Source: Solen grandis (lineage: Eukaryota > Mollusca > Bivalvia > Adapedonta > Solenidae). From it: DNA of 64,000 nucleotides. Where the stretch lies: NCBI GenBank assembly GCA_021229015.1, contig CM037787.1, positions 35,973,874-36,037,873 of the forward strand. Direction: 5' to 3'. The position numbers and the translations under genes were made by a program. This document shows positions 45,809 through 59,051 of this stretch, in pieces. The notes under the pieces are model-generated. The model saw nothing but the letters and a program-made list of their open reading frames with translations. It did not search any database and was not told the origin of the DNA. Every line of letters begins with the position of its first letter. Positions within the stretch are counted from its first letter, which is position 1.

Positions 45809-48800
45809 GTAAGTATAACACTTTTTAATGTAATTTTTCTAATGAAAAAGGCAGTACAACTACCCCTGTCTCAATCAGACAAATTTACTCATGTCATTTG
45901 CAATATTTTCTTTGTGCATGGACAAAGTCTAATGTTGGTAAGTAGGTCTGACAGTAGATGTATCACCGCTGTGGGTTCAAATCCCAGTCTGGTCACTCGC
46001 ATTTTTCATGTTTGGAAGCCTTCAAGATCGATTATCCTACTACCCGGATGCTCCTTATACACCCTGTGTCTTCGTCTATCTGTAACTAGCTGGACATCGC
46101 TTTGTGGTTAACTCCAAAATATCAACTGCTAAGCTCGGATGGTCGTTTAACAGAAGTCAAAAGACAACAGAAAAATGGAACGCCATTTTTCAGCTTCCGG
46201 AAGCTGGTTGCTGAAAACGGATTTGCCGCTCTATATACATTAAACACCATGACAAGAATAATATATTCCCCATTGCAGAACCAAATACTTATCATTCTTG
46301 ATTTCATATAAAAAAAATATGCGTCTTTCTTTCTTTTGTTTAACATATTTTATTGCAATGATAACATATTTACAAATTTAATAAGCGTAATTTAACAAAT
46401 ACAAAGCAAATGGGTCGGGTTACAAGTTCTTAAACTTAGTTACAACCCTCCCCAATCATATATTAAACTTATATCATTTACCATGGCAATACATAACATG
46501 CAATTAGAAATATGAATTAATAGCTAATAGATAAAAAAAAATAGAAGAGAGGAGATGCAGGCATGACAGAACAGAGGAATAACAGAGAAGAATGTGATGG
46601 GTAGATTGCAAGGCAAGTAAGGGTGATTGATTACAAAGAGAAACGCTTTGTTGACTTGATAAATTTATGAACGGCTTCAAAAATCGATATGTTATCTATT
46701 TATGTGAGTCTTGAATCACCAAAAAGTAGAACATTTGCATTGAGAGGATGAAAAGCACGTGTGGTATTAAAAAGTTCGATTCGTTCTTGTTGATATCGTC
46801 TGCAGCGAAAGAAATAATGTTCTGCATTTTCAGTTTCTTGACAGTTTTCACATTGATCAGTATTTGACAGGTGATTATTATAAAGATCTCGTTTAAGGTT
46901 ACTACAATTGTTTCTAAGACGGGCATGGATAATAGACAAATGACGTAAACCATAATTGTAGTATTCTGGGACCTCAATAGATGGGAATTGGTATTTTATC
47001 AAGTCACGTTTAAAACAACCGATAGACGGACTGTTGCGTAAATATTCAGGCAGATTATTCCAAGCTTTAATTGAGGAAGGAACAAATGAATTTTCAAACT
47101 GAGTTGTTCGAATAGAATAATTAGCAAAGTCACTGACATTTCTAAGATCGTAGCGCAAAGAGTTGTCTACCGTTCTTGGGAAAAGAGATAATAAATAGTT
47201 GGGAACCATTAAATTCTTAATTTTATACATTAAAACTAATTTCTGGTAGAGACGTCTATTAGCAAGAGTAAGCCACCCTGTTTCCCTATAAAGATTGTTT
47301 GAACTTGTCGATCTTGTTAATCCCGTAACTAATCTTGCAGCTTCCAACTGGATTTTTTCTAACCTTAATTTATCCCATTGATTGCAATTGTCCCAGACAG
47401 AAGAAGCGTATTCTAATACTGGACGTAGAAATGATAGATATAATTGATTCATAGCTTTACGACGGATAGTGAATTTAATTTTCCGCATTATTCCAAGGAT
47501 CCTAGTTGAAGATAAAATTATGTTATTGATATGATTTGACCATTTGCAGTTGTCACTAAGAGTTACGCCTAAATGTTTATGAGAATGAGTTGGAATTAAC
47601 AGTGTATTTTCAAATACAAGGTTTGGTGCTTGACCATTCCCATAGTATAAGACTTGAGTTTTAACCGGATTAAACGAAACCAACCATTGCTTAGACCATT
47701 CAGAAATAACATTAAGATCATGGTTTAAAATCCCTTCAAGATCTTGAACATTTGATGTTGTACAGGCTAGAGAAGTGTCATCAGCGAACAGTCTAGCAAT
47801 GCTAAGTAAGTTTTCAGTAATATCATTCACGTACACGAGAAATAGTAATGGACCTAATACTGACCCCTGGGGCACACCAGCATTTATGTCTCTGAACCGG
47901 GAACGAGATTGACCCACTAAAACTTGTTGACGACGATTGCTTAAATAATTACTTATCCAATTTAAAAGTCTACCTTGAAACCCTAATTGACGTAATTTAA
48001 ATAGTAACCCTCGATGCCAAACCCTGTCAAAAGCTTTAGATATATCACAGAAAACAATGCATGTATGATTTTTATTGTCAGAAGATTGGGTGATTTGATG
48101 GTAGAGATCAATTAGTTGGTATACAGTCGAGTGTCCTGAGAGGAAGCCAGACTGATTGTAGTAAAGGAGATTATTACTTATTAGATAATTGTATAAACAT
48201 TTATAAACACAGCGCTCCATAAGTTTACCCAGACAACTTAATAAAGAAATCGGACGGTAATTACTTGGACAATTCTTCTCACCCTTTTTAAATAAAGGTA
48301 TTACCAATGCAGTTTTCCATAATTTTGGAAAAACACTTTCATGAAGAGATTTATTAAAAAGACTACATAGAGGTTTTGAAATGGAGAATCTAATTTTTTT
48401 CAAGACTTTGTGAGAAATGCAATCAGGGCCAACAGCTTTGTTAGTATCTAGTATATCTATTAAACTTACAATATCTGATTGATTAATAACTATATTATTA
48501 AGAGAAGATTCGGTTTTCATGTCAAGAGGAGGTAGCTGAGCATTTATATCATCTAAGTTTGAAACAGACGTAAAGAAATCGTTTAGACAATTGGCCTTCT
48601 CCTCATTAGTGAAATAAAATTCATCAATATTGTTTAAATTTTCTTTCAGGATAGGAATGGAATCAGCGTTTTTATAATTGTTCATTAATTTTTTTAAAGA
48701 TTGCCAGTAATTTTGGCTGTTTTGTAAACCTTGCTGTTCAATATCAGCTTCAATGTTTTCAAAGAAGTGCCTTTTCGCATATTTCTTTAGATTGTTAACT

Positions 48801-51715
48801 TTATTTCTTAGAAATTTATATTTGGACCAGGAAGATGAAGAACGTTTCTGAATTGCTATTTTTCTTTGCCTATCACGATATTTAGTATATCTTCTGATTT
48901 CTGAATCAAACCATGGTTTATCATATGGTCTCACAATAATGTCTTTTGATGGAATGCATTCTGACATCAAACGTAACAAATTATTCGTAAAAGTTTCACA
49001 AGCATCATCAATAGAAGTATGATTAATAAAACTCCAGTCTTCATTTAGTATCAAATTATTAAGTTTATCAAAATCACCTTTGTTGTACAACCATACTTTT
49101 TTGCTTGTGCAAACATTATGTATTGGTTCAAATTTAATTATAACAAAAGTAGCCCTATGATCACTTATAGAAGATTCTATATCAATACAACCAGCGTTTA
49201 AAATATCAAAATCTTTAGACAATATAATTGGGTCAAGAAGAGAAGACGTTTGGCTTTCTTTCTTTTCTAAAGTAACTAAGTCTCATATGAATTTGCTTTT
49301 GTTTCAATATTTAAGGGCAAAGCCAGGGATAAAAGAACAAACTCTGATAGCGGACTTTGAAGACACAATAAAGAGGTAAGTTTAATCGGAGAATATTGAT
49401 TCAAAGACACCACAGCAGTCGAAAAGCGTCGTATGATGTCTAAATGTATGAAAGAAAAAGCTGCAATACTACCCAAAATCAGTGCAAAATATACAGAAAT
49501 AAGGTGAAATATGAATATTCTACCTTTCTTTTGACGATCTGCAAAATATTGCCTCTCTAGCTCAAACGATTAGACCGATTGATGTCGATAGAATCACCAA
49601 TATCATAAATGACTGTAGGAAATTAATTCCTATACAACTTCACGAAGATTTCTCGAATATGTACATGAAGATTTCCAGAATCGATCGAGCTCTGTCACGT
49701 AGTCAGATTGGCCATCGTATGTCATGCATAATCATAAGCATTTGTAACCAAAACAGGTGTCTGCATGTATAGTCCGTGCACAGTGTGAATGTTGAGGTGT
49801 CAGTGTGTCAGGCTACTGTTGGCCAAACCATTTCACCTCCTAAGCCAGTTAAGTTCTTTAGAAAAAAAAAAAAGAATTGATGTGTTCTTTAGTTGTAAAA
49901 CATTTGTTTTTCATCGGAGAAATATTTCAATAAAGTTGAGCACTGTACTTTCAAATGAAATGGTGCGTATACTTTAATCTATTTGAAATTTGTTTCTTTT
50001 TATATGTATGTAAATAGTTTAGTTCAAACATATTTTATTGTCAAAATATTAACAAAATAAACAAAATTATATCAATATACTGCAAATATACAAATGACAA
50101 AAGGGTCTGACCACAATCTCTCACAACTTAGGTGAAGGTAATACCCCTTGGGAATTTAAGTAAATAAGGCAATTTCCGTCAGAAACAGCCGTATCGTTGG
50201 CTGTAAAATTCCGTAATTGTTGATACGATGTCGGTATTGCAGATAATCCGTAGGTAATATAAGAGAACAGGCGAGTTTTAACGAACATTTTCTCTACCGA
50301 GGGTCCATTATAGATGATAAATGTCCATGATTTGTTAAAAACTGAGATGCTCAAAATATTTGAGTTAAATTGACGTATATGTAGTATTGCATCTTTAAAA
50401 GAGTCTCTCAAATTAAGTAGTTACACTACTATATACAATCTGGTGGTGGCTATATTATTTATAACTAATAACGATGGCATCTGGCAAAACAACTGGTCAG
50501 AAGGTCCTTGGTTGTAAATCAGGAACGATTTTTGTATTTTTTTCAATGGGTAAACGGGAACCAATCCGATGGTCGCATGTGTTGGTTCAACCATGAAGAA
50601 TGAGAATAAATGATAGCCGTAAATTGGCTGAACATGTTGAAATTCGGCGTTAAAGAGCCAATTACAACCAATTAGTAGTTCGAGTTTTGATTAGTCACAA
50701 TACAAAATGTAAAATTTGTTTATGTATACGATGTAGTTTCAGAAGATATACTTACTGGATATTTAAAATAAAAACGTCGCATTCAATCAGAATTTACCGA
50801 TTGTATTCCATCAAAGTATTCTTCTGTGTTATAGTAAGTGTGATGACCCCCTTGTGTTCGGTGTACTTGACTCAATTTTAAATAGTTCAAACTTATTCTT
50901 TGTATCCGTCTTCTTTTAAGACTAATATGTTAATATGAATAATCTCATTTATGTCTTATATTTCATTAGATTGGAAGTGGAACTGAACAAATTAGAAGTG
51001 AAATTGAAAGAAGCGCAGGAAAACAGACCAAAGTCAAGGTATGTTTATTAATCCGTCCAATTGTTTATGCGACCTATTTATCCATTCGGCAAAAGTGTTA
51101 ACATTTTTATCAAAATAGTTAATGGAGAAGCCAATAGCGTGTGAATCTGGAGCCGATAGCAATCATAGCTTTGGTTATTTATTAATACTTAAATAAGTAT
51201 GATGCCATTATTACCTGAGGGTGCCTCCGTGGCCGAGTGGCTATAGTCAATGCTTCTATATTACTTCCCTCTCACTGCTGTAGGCTCGAGTCTAGTAGGG
51301 TCACTCGGATTTTTTGAGTGGGGAAGTCCTTTTGCTGGCTAACATTAGGTCGCTGGTTCCACCTATGTCCCGTAATTAGCTGCACGTCGCTATATAACAG
51401 ATATATTGTCGCAGCAATGGTAAATCCTTGCAAAACAACAATAATCTTGCTGAACCATCCCGTCATTTCCATGAAAATATATATCTACAGTTGCCATATC
51501 TTGGTCACAGGTGCATTATCATCTGGATATGAAGATAGTACGGGGTACTACTATTAAATTTATTGGCGATGTGTCCTAATTATGCATTGTCTTTTTCATT
51601 GTATGCAATGCTACGAACCCTTTAAGATGACAATAAACATTTTATTCTCTTGCTCAATACGTTTATTTTTCGTTGTTTTCCGACTGTACGAAAAAGTATT
51701 TTTAAAAGTATTTTA

Positions 51716-51753
<38 letters not shown>

Positions 51754-54700
51754 GTAGCAAAGAACTTGTATTCGTTTAACTTTTTCATTATTATTATTTC
51801 ATTATTCAACCCCATGATATTTTGTAGAAAACAAACATTTAATATTAAAAGAAATAAAATAAATGTGTCGAACCTGAAAATACTTTTAAGATGTTTGTCG
51901 TTGCTTCACAACTTGTATAAAATATGAGTAAACACATGTTAAATTATATACAAGGTGGCCTTGGTCCCCTCTGAATGTTTAGCTTTAATTTTGAGTTGAG
52001 AATAATTAATAAAATTATTTGTATATTTTTATATTATAAAAATGCACTAATGTCTTAATAAAAATAGGTTTAAATAGACAATTGTGTCACTTTTATTATT
52101 TTTTTAGCACAGAAAACAATGACAAATCGTTGAAAGAAATACAAGAAAAATATTCGAAGGAAATGTAAGTCTCTCTCTCTCTCTCTCTCTCTCAGGAAGC
52201 AATCGCTTTAAGTGTATATTTTGAATAACATAAAACACGATTATAATTCATACTTCGAACATCATTCTTATGTTAATATCTTTTTTTTTCTTTTTCAATA
52301 TTATGGATACAAACATATGAATAACATTTTAGGTAATAAGAAATTTAATTTTATTGAATTGTCGTTTTCTTTCTTTATCAGAAATGAATTGAAGAGAGGG
52401 AAAGCGGACCTAGACGAGACAAACAAAAAACTGCTAAATGAGATCGAGAAAATCAAGGCCACGTCTAGGTAATTTTCATCCTTATAATTGTGTTGGTGTT
52501 TTATAATCTATGACAATCTAAGTCTCAAGACTATCATGATGTCGTTATAAATGTTTTAGAGTTAAATTATATTTGAGATGTACACGACAGAAGTAAATTT
52601 GTAAGAAATACATCCAAAATACATCAGATTCAGAAACACTATATCGTAAACAGAACTAAACAGTTAACTATATGCTAAATGGTGATCAGTGAGATAAAAT
52701 CCATATCCCACAGTGTGGGTGATAAAGATCTGACGGAACAATGTTTTTGGGGTATATGGGTATGTAGAAGCAGTAAGCATGAAATAAATAGAACATGTGT
52801 TTGTTTTGAGTCAGTATGGACCTCAAAGTGATTTTCTCGATGAGATATATTCCATTTCCACTCAAAACAAACAAATATCCTCTATTTCTTTTATAAAATT
52901 AGCAGTAAAAAGTAAAACGTCATATCAGAACATTGAATGTATGCATGATAGTTCATGCGCGGATGTAGAAGGAAAACTTGGGTCCGGAACCCAAACATCT
53001 TATGATATTTTGGTAATGCAGGATTCTCTCTCTCAAACATAGATACAGAGCGGGTTAAGCTTTGCCCCCAGGCCATAAAAATGAAAAAAAAAGGATCTAA
53101 CTTAAGTTTCTTACATCCGCACCATCGCCAAGCCCGAATTCCACCAAATATACTCAGGGCAAGGTAATACGTACTAATTAAAACAAAAATCTTAAATATA
53201 TAATTTCTTTACAAATATTGTTACTTATAATGGTGATTATTTATGTCAATTTAAGCATGTTATTGTTAGTTATAAAGGTGATGATTTATTATAAATTAAT
53301 CATGTCATTGTAAGTTATAATGGTGATAATTTATGATAACTTAGACATGTCATTGTTAGTTATAATGGTGATAATTTATGATAGCTTAGACATGTCATTG
53401 TTAGTTATAATGGTGATAATTTATGATAGCTTAGACATGTCATTGTTAGTTATAATGGTGATAATTTATGATAACTTAGACATGTCATTGTTAGTTATAA
53501 TGGTGATAATTTATGATAGCTTAGACATGTCATTGTTAGTTATAATTTTTATAATTTATGTCAACTTAATCATGTCATTATGAATTTTGTAGAACAAAAA
53601 ATGGTGGATGCGTTTCTAATGAATTCTAAGATTTAAGTATTACTTAGCGCTATATGTTGTTGGTGAAGTTTCGTTACCAGCGCTTGGACCCCCTTTGAGA
53701 TTTATTGCTGAATCTACGTAATGCTACGGGTGTACGAGTATATGCATAAAGAATTACGTGTAATGACTTTATGAGTAAAATAAAAGCTAGACCGTAAAGT
53801 ATATAGTATAGAAGTATAATACTTGAGACAAAGATTTTAGTATTTGGTAGAGTATACATAAAAAATTGATAATCCGACAACAGGGGAAAATTACTTAAAA
53901 TACTTAAAATAATCACGGGGCTAAAAAAAAAAACAAGAAGATTTCCCTGTTTCACAGCAAATAAACTGGGAATTAAGTACTTGATAGAGTATCAAAATAC
54001 AGAAAGATTGTGATTATCCGTCAAAGGGTAAAATGAAATTCTTGAAAGATCGCAGGTTAAGAAAAATCGTAAATGTTTTTCCTGTTTATGTCTGTTTCAC
54101 TGCAATTGAATCGGGTATATAATTTGCAGTAAATTTACTACATTGTAAAAAATGTTGACCCTGATTGGACAAACGTATTTTTTTTTCCTTCAGATATTTA
54201 ATCTTAATCATTTCAGTATTTTACGAGCAGGCTTTCTTTCATCGGAAAATATCAACTTAATACATCCCATAACTTTGAATGTAACATATATATACATAGT
54301 TATATAGAAATATTTTCGAATTGGTATGTCGGTGAGGGAGCTAATTGTCTATGTTTTAAGATGATGAATATTTCATATTCTGGAATATCGTGAAAAATTA
54401 AAAAGAAGAAAACTGTTTGTCAGATACTCGTAGTGTGTATTGTGTTAAATACAGGTTCTAAACGGTGACTGAACATATTGCGAAAACTAAACTACAATAT
54501 TTTTATACGTTATCACAATGTATTCAAAGAAAAGCTTCTTTATTACTTCCTGTCGCACTTGAATCCGAAGTGTGTCGATTCGAGCCCTTTGGGGGCAAGA
54601 ATTCTTTATAACGTTTTCAAGCGCAAAGAACCGGTCTGATCTGGCAATCAGTGAACATTTCTTTAAAAATACTTTGTCCGAAACATTTTGTACCTTCATC

Positions 54701-57700
54701 AGATAAATTGTTCAAAATTTAAGGAAGGAAGGGTTAAAATTACGGAAGGAAAACGAATCTTTGGCTGAAAAATGGAAGGAAACAAAGAAACTTTTGGATG
54801 TCCAAACAAAAAACGTTGCCGCTATTATGGGGAAATGGTTTGTATAACCTGATTAGCTAGCAAAACTTGGGAAGGAGTTGGTTATGGATGTTCGAAGTTT
54901 CAGATAATCAATGGATCAGGTACACTTTTGACGTCAATGTAACACTATGTTTCTATGGTATGTTTGGAAGCACTGGTCTTTCAATATATTGTGGAATACT
55001 GGTCTTTATCTATGTTTGGAAACTCTGGTCTTTCTTTTTGTTGGGAGACACGGGTCTTTTTATGTCGAGGAAAACTCTTTATTACTGGTGGCACTGGAAC
55101 ATCTCTTTCTTTGGAAATACTGGACTTTCTGTTTGTTGGAAAACATTGATTCTTTATATATGGGGATATTTGTATTCTTTTTGTTGGGGAACACTGTTAA
55201 CTGGTTTTGATGGGAAACTTTGGTCTTTCTTTATTTATATTTCAAAACACCGTACTTCTTTATGTTGGGAAACTCTTTTTTTCTAATTGTCTACATCTCG
55301 ACTTCTGCTTGGTTTGTCTCTCTGTCAGTCAGTGATATTTGCTTTGATTCTTAAGTGCAAGTATACTCGTATATAAATAAAAATATATCGGAAAAATTAA
55401 ATAGTTTCAACACTAATAGGTTTTGCAAAAGAAACCCAATATAGGTATAACAGAATTGACAAAGGAATAAACTTTATTCAAGGACTTATTAAACAGAGAT
55501 AGGAAAGTCCTGCAAAAGCCTCCTGGAAAATATTTGTAGGCACACATCAAACAATTAATTTTGCAAACTTTCAAAAACGTATTGAAAAATCACAGAGGGA
55601 AATTTAACCATATCATAAAATTATCTTTTCTCTCATATATATGGAATTACTTTCAGTTTGATTAATTTTATTTTTCTTAATCATTATCTAAATTCAGTCA
55701 ATGTAGCAGAAAAATAATGAACATTGCATAGTTGTTTTTTTTCAGCAAGTAGTTTTCTATTATGCATATAACTTTTTAATGACTACTTTTAATAAATAAG
55801 GTATCATTTTGATGATAATGTAATGTCCTATTGAAAGATATTTGAAAACGTGACTTTGCGAGAATTGTACAATTTGTTACGTGCTTTTGTGAGATTTAGA
55901 CAAAATGACAATCTTCGTTTAATAAGTCTTTGCTTTAATGTCCAATTTGGAATTGCCCTTTACTAATTGAATATCAATTAAAATAATTTAAATACTTAGC
56001 AATTGTTATCCTATCATTTTTAATTTAGTTACCAGCATTAAATACAACGAATTAAATACAAGCACAGTGAAAAGGTTTATCAGGGTCACTCATTTATTAA
56101 GAAAGTTTGAAAGTGGGGGCAACTGTGGATCCGAAAGGTGTGAGTTCGAATCTCGTTGGGGTAAGTTTTATCGTAAATTCCCAGGCGCAAAGTACTGATT
56201 CAACACAGGAACCGTCGAGAGAGATTATTCTAAATTGTAAGAACTTGATTCCCAATCGTCGCAAAAAAAAGGAGAGAAAAATACAACAAAAAACAAGTTT
56301 AAACTGATAGTAGTGTTTGCTTTGTTGTGTTTAATGTCCCACCGACAATATTTCAGTCCTTTGGAGACTATGTATCCTTGAGACAGATAAAGTGCTACCA
56401 CACTGTAGTATCACGCCGTAGAAATGTGGCATGATACCACATCCAGTTACATTTTCGTGACACCGTGCCAGTCAGTCCTAGAACTACACTTATTTGCTAA
56501 GCGCCAAGCTAAGGAACATCAAGTACCATTTCTACGGCTTTGATATGTAGCGACCGGGGATCGAACCCACGACCCCCGATTCCGAGCAGATTAAACTAAT
56601 ATTAAACTAGAAAGACATAGCAAATTCCAGCAGTAGTAGCAGTAGTAGGTATTTGTTAAGACGTACAGAGTCTCACAGCTTCGCTTCAGACAATATACTT
56701 TCCTTATTCCGACTGACCAGTCCTTAAACTTGTATATCACCCAAACTTCCATGCATTATTTGTTAAATAATATCATGGTTTCCATTTCAGTGCGATCACC
56801 AAAGAAAGAGACGATCTAAAGGAAGAAGTCGAAAGACTGTAAGTAACACATCTTATCCTTTCACAATACATAGTTCCCACATCTTTGAATTTCCCTATTC
56901 TTGGCGGCCATCTTTAAAGGCAAATTCACGGGATTTTTATTTGAATGACATAGAAACAGAATTTTCTATTTTCTTATTTTTTCTTTATTTCTGCTCCAAA
57001 AATCAAAATGTATACACCATTAGAAAGCTCTTGAAATTCATATTTTTACGATGAAATATTTTAATATGTATGAATGCACAAAAAATAAATGCTCAGTAAA
57101 GAAAAAAGTTTGGGTCCGTCTTAAAGAAAATAAACAGTGTATCTTTTTGGTCATGAAGTTTTTACCTTTGAATTTATCACAATATCATTTTTCATATTTA
57201 AAAATTTAATGATTAATTAATGCTGATCAATTCGACATAAATTTCAGTAACATGTTTTACGTGCATGCCCATTTTTTTAAATTTAGAATAAACATCATTT
57301 GAACTGTATTATTCGTTTTTGTAACTGACAATATCATACCGTGTATTTACTTTATACATGATGAACATCTGTTTACACGTAACACAGCAAAAAATCTGCT
57401 GACAAACAACAGTCGGCGAAGAGAAATGTTTCCGCTGATTTCGAAAAAGAGAAAAAAGAAATCGAAGACCTAAAGGTCAATTTAAGGTAAACAACATACG
57501 TTCGCCACAATTTTGTATATACTATTGGTTTGTTGTTGTCTGTGGGGGTGTATTTTTTTAATGATTTGCTTTTTCGTATCGAAGAATCACAGAAAAATGT
57601 TTTTGTTGTTGTTGTTGTTGTCTACGGCAGCATATGGCAGTGTGGCAGCACTGTATTCGTCTCGAGCAGATATAGTCTCCAAATGACAGAAATACTGTCA

Positions 57701-59009
57701 ATGGGACGTTAAATCCAACAAACCAAACAAACTATTTAAAAGATCATAGTTACCACAGAAAACGAATTATGATGCATACACTTAACCTTTTAGAAAGTTA
57801 GAACAAGTTTTATAAATCTTCCCTTTACAGATCATATATCGTAATGCACAATTTCTACAAACGCATTGCTATGGTAACAATTTATCATATGAGCTGTGAT
57901 GTACTGCATAAGGTAAAATTTGAGTGAACACTTTTTGTTTTGTTCTTGGGGCAGTAACTTAGAAGGAAAACCTACATTTATCATAAATTATTCTGCAGAA
58001 CAATCACGGCGGAGAGGGACGATTATGAAGCAAAGTTGAAAAAATCAGAAACACTGTAAGTATTGCATATACTTGTATTATAATTATGTAACTACTGAGA
58101 ACAGATAACTTGAACAGTCCTTTACTATACTACCCACTTTCCAAGCATTCGATTATCTGCTTTGCAAACCGAACAACCTCTCACTTTTGTGATAATGATC
58201 AAACGATTGAACATAACTCTACTACACGGGTATGCTGGGATTAAGCAATAGTGTTGAAAAATTAATTTTGTGTCAAAAATTAATATTAACGGGACACAAT
58301 AATTGTCTATGGCATGAAAATACAAAATAATTAATTCCTCTTCGATGTTGCGTAAATGTCACTTCATGTGCGCTTTTAACATGCGGATGAATACATGTAT
58401 AGTGTTAGTTTTGATATAAAGGGGCTCGTAACTAATCTTAGATAATAAAATATGCAGGGTTCAGTCATTTGATGGAGTTACAATAACCTAATATATGTAG
58501 AAAGCCTGAGGTCCGATACAAACCGTGTAAAATACTTTATCACATCAAACTATGGAACTTGTTCAATGTGTTAAATGACCGAAACCTGTAAATTTACTAT
58601 CCGAAAAAAAGTCCGAAGAGTCCCATCTCCTGTAACATAAGATATTTGATTCTCAGGACTGAGTACAAAAATTAAGTTATCCAGTAGTTCTGCAGCTCGT
58701 CAAACCCTCTTTCACTCGAGACATACACTACTCCAGTGCCTTCAACGCGTTGATTGTATGTATGTTCAGTTACAAATAGTAATGGATAATTCCGGGAAAG
58801 TATTGTGTTGCGTATTTTATGCAATCATTATTCCAATTTTCTTTATCCTGTTTTATCTCGCTTTCTGATCTAATTTAACGTTAGTGTTAACCAAATAAAC
58901 TTAACGATATCCAGTCAGCAGCGTATTCCTTCGCGCCAAAAAAGACAATAATTATAACGATTAAGATTTCGATATATATTTTACTAAAGAATGTTATCAT
59001 ATAAGCGAC

Positions 59010-59051
<42 letters not shown>

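Noticed and set aside
50474..50503. ATG with MASGKTTGQK as an alternative gene B start
   Set aside because: It lies downstream of B2 and B3, and no donor in phase with B4 is visible.
53320..53583. 87-residue repetitive protein
   Set aside because: Produced by a 45-base minisatellite; no splice or start support.
54867..55286. 139-residue open frame rich in W, F and L
   Set aside because: Reads through a 26-base minisatellite after exon B7; shifted frames are equally open.
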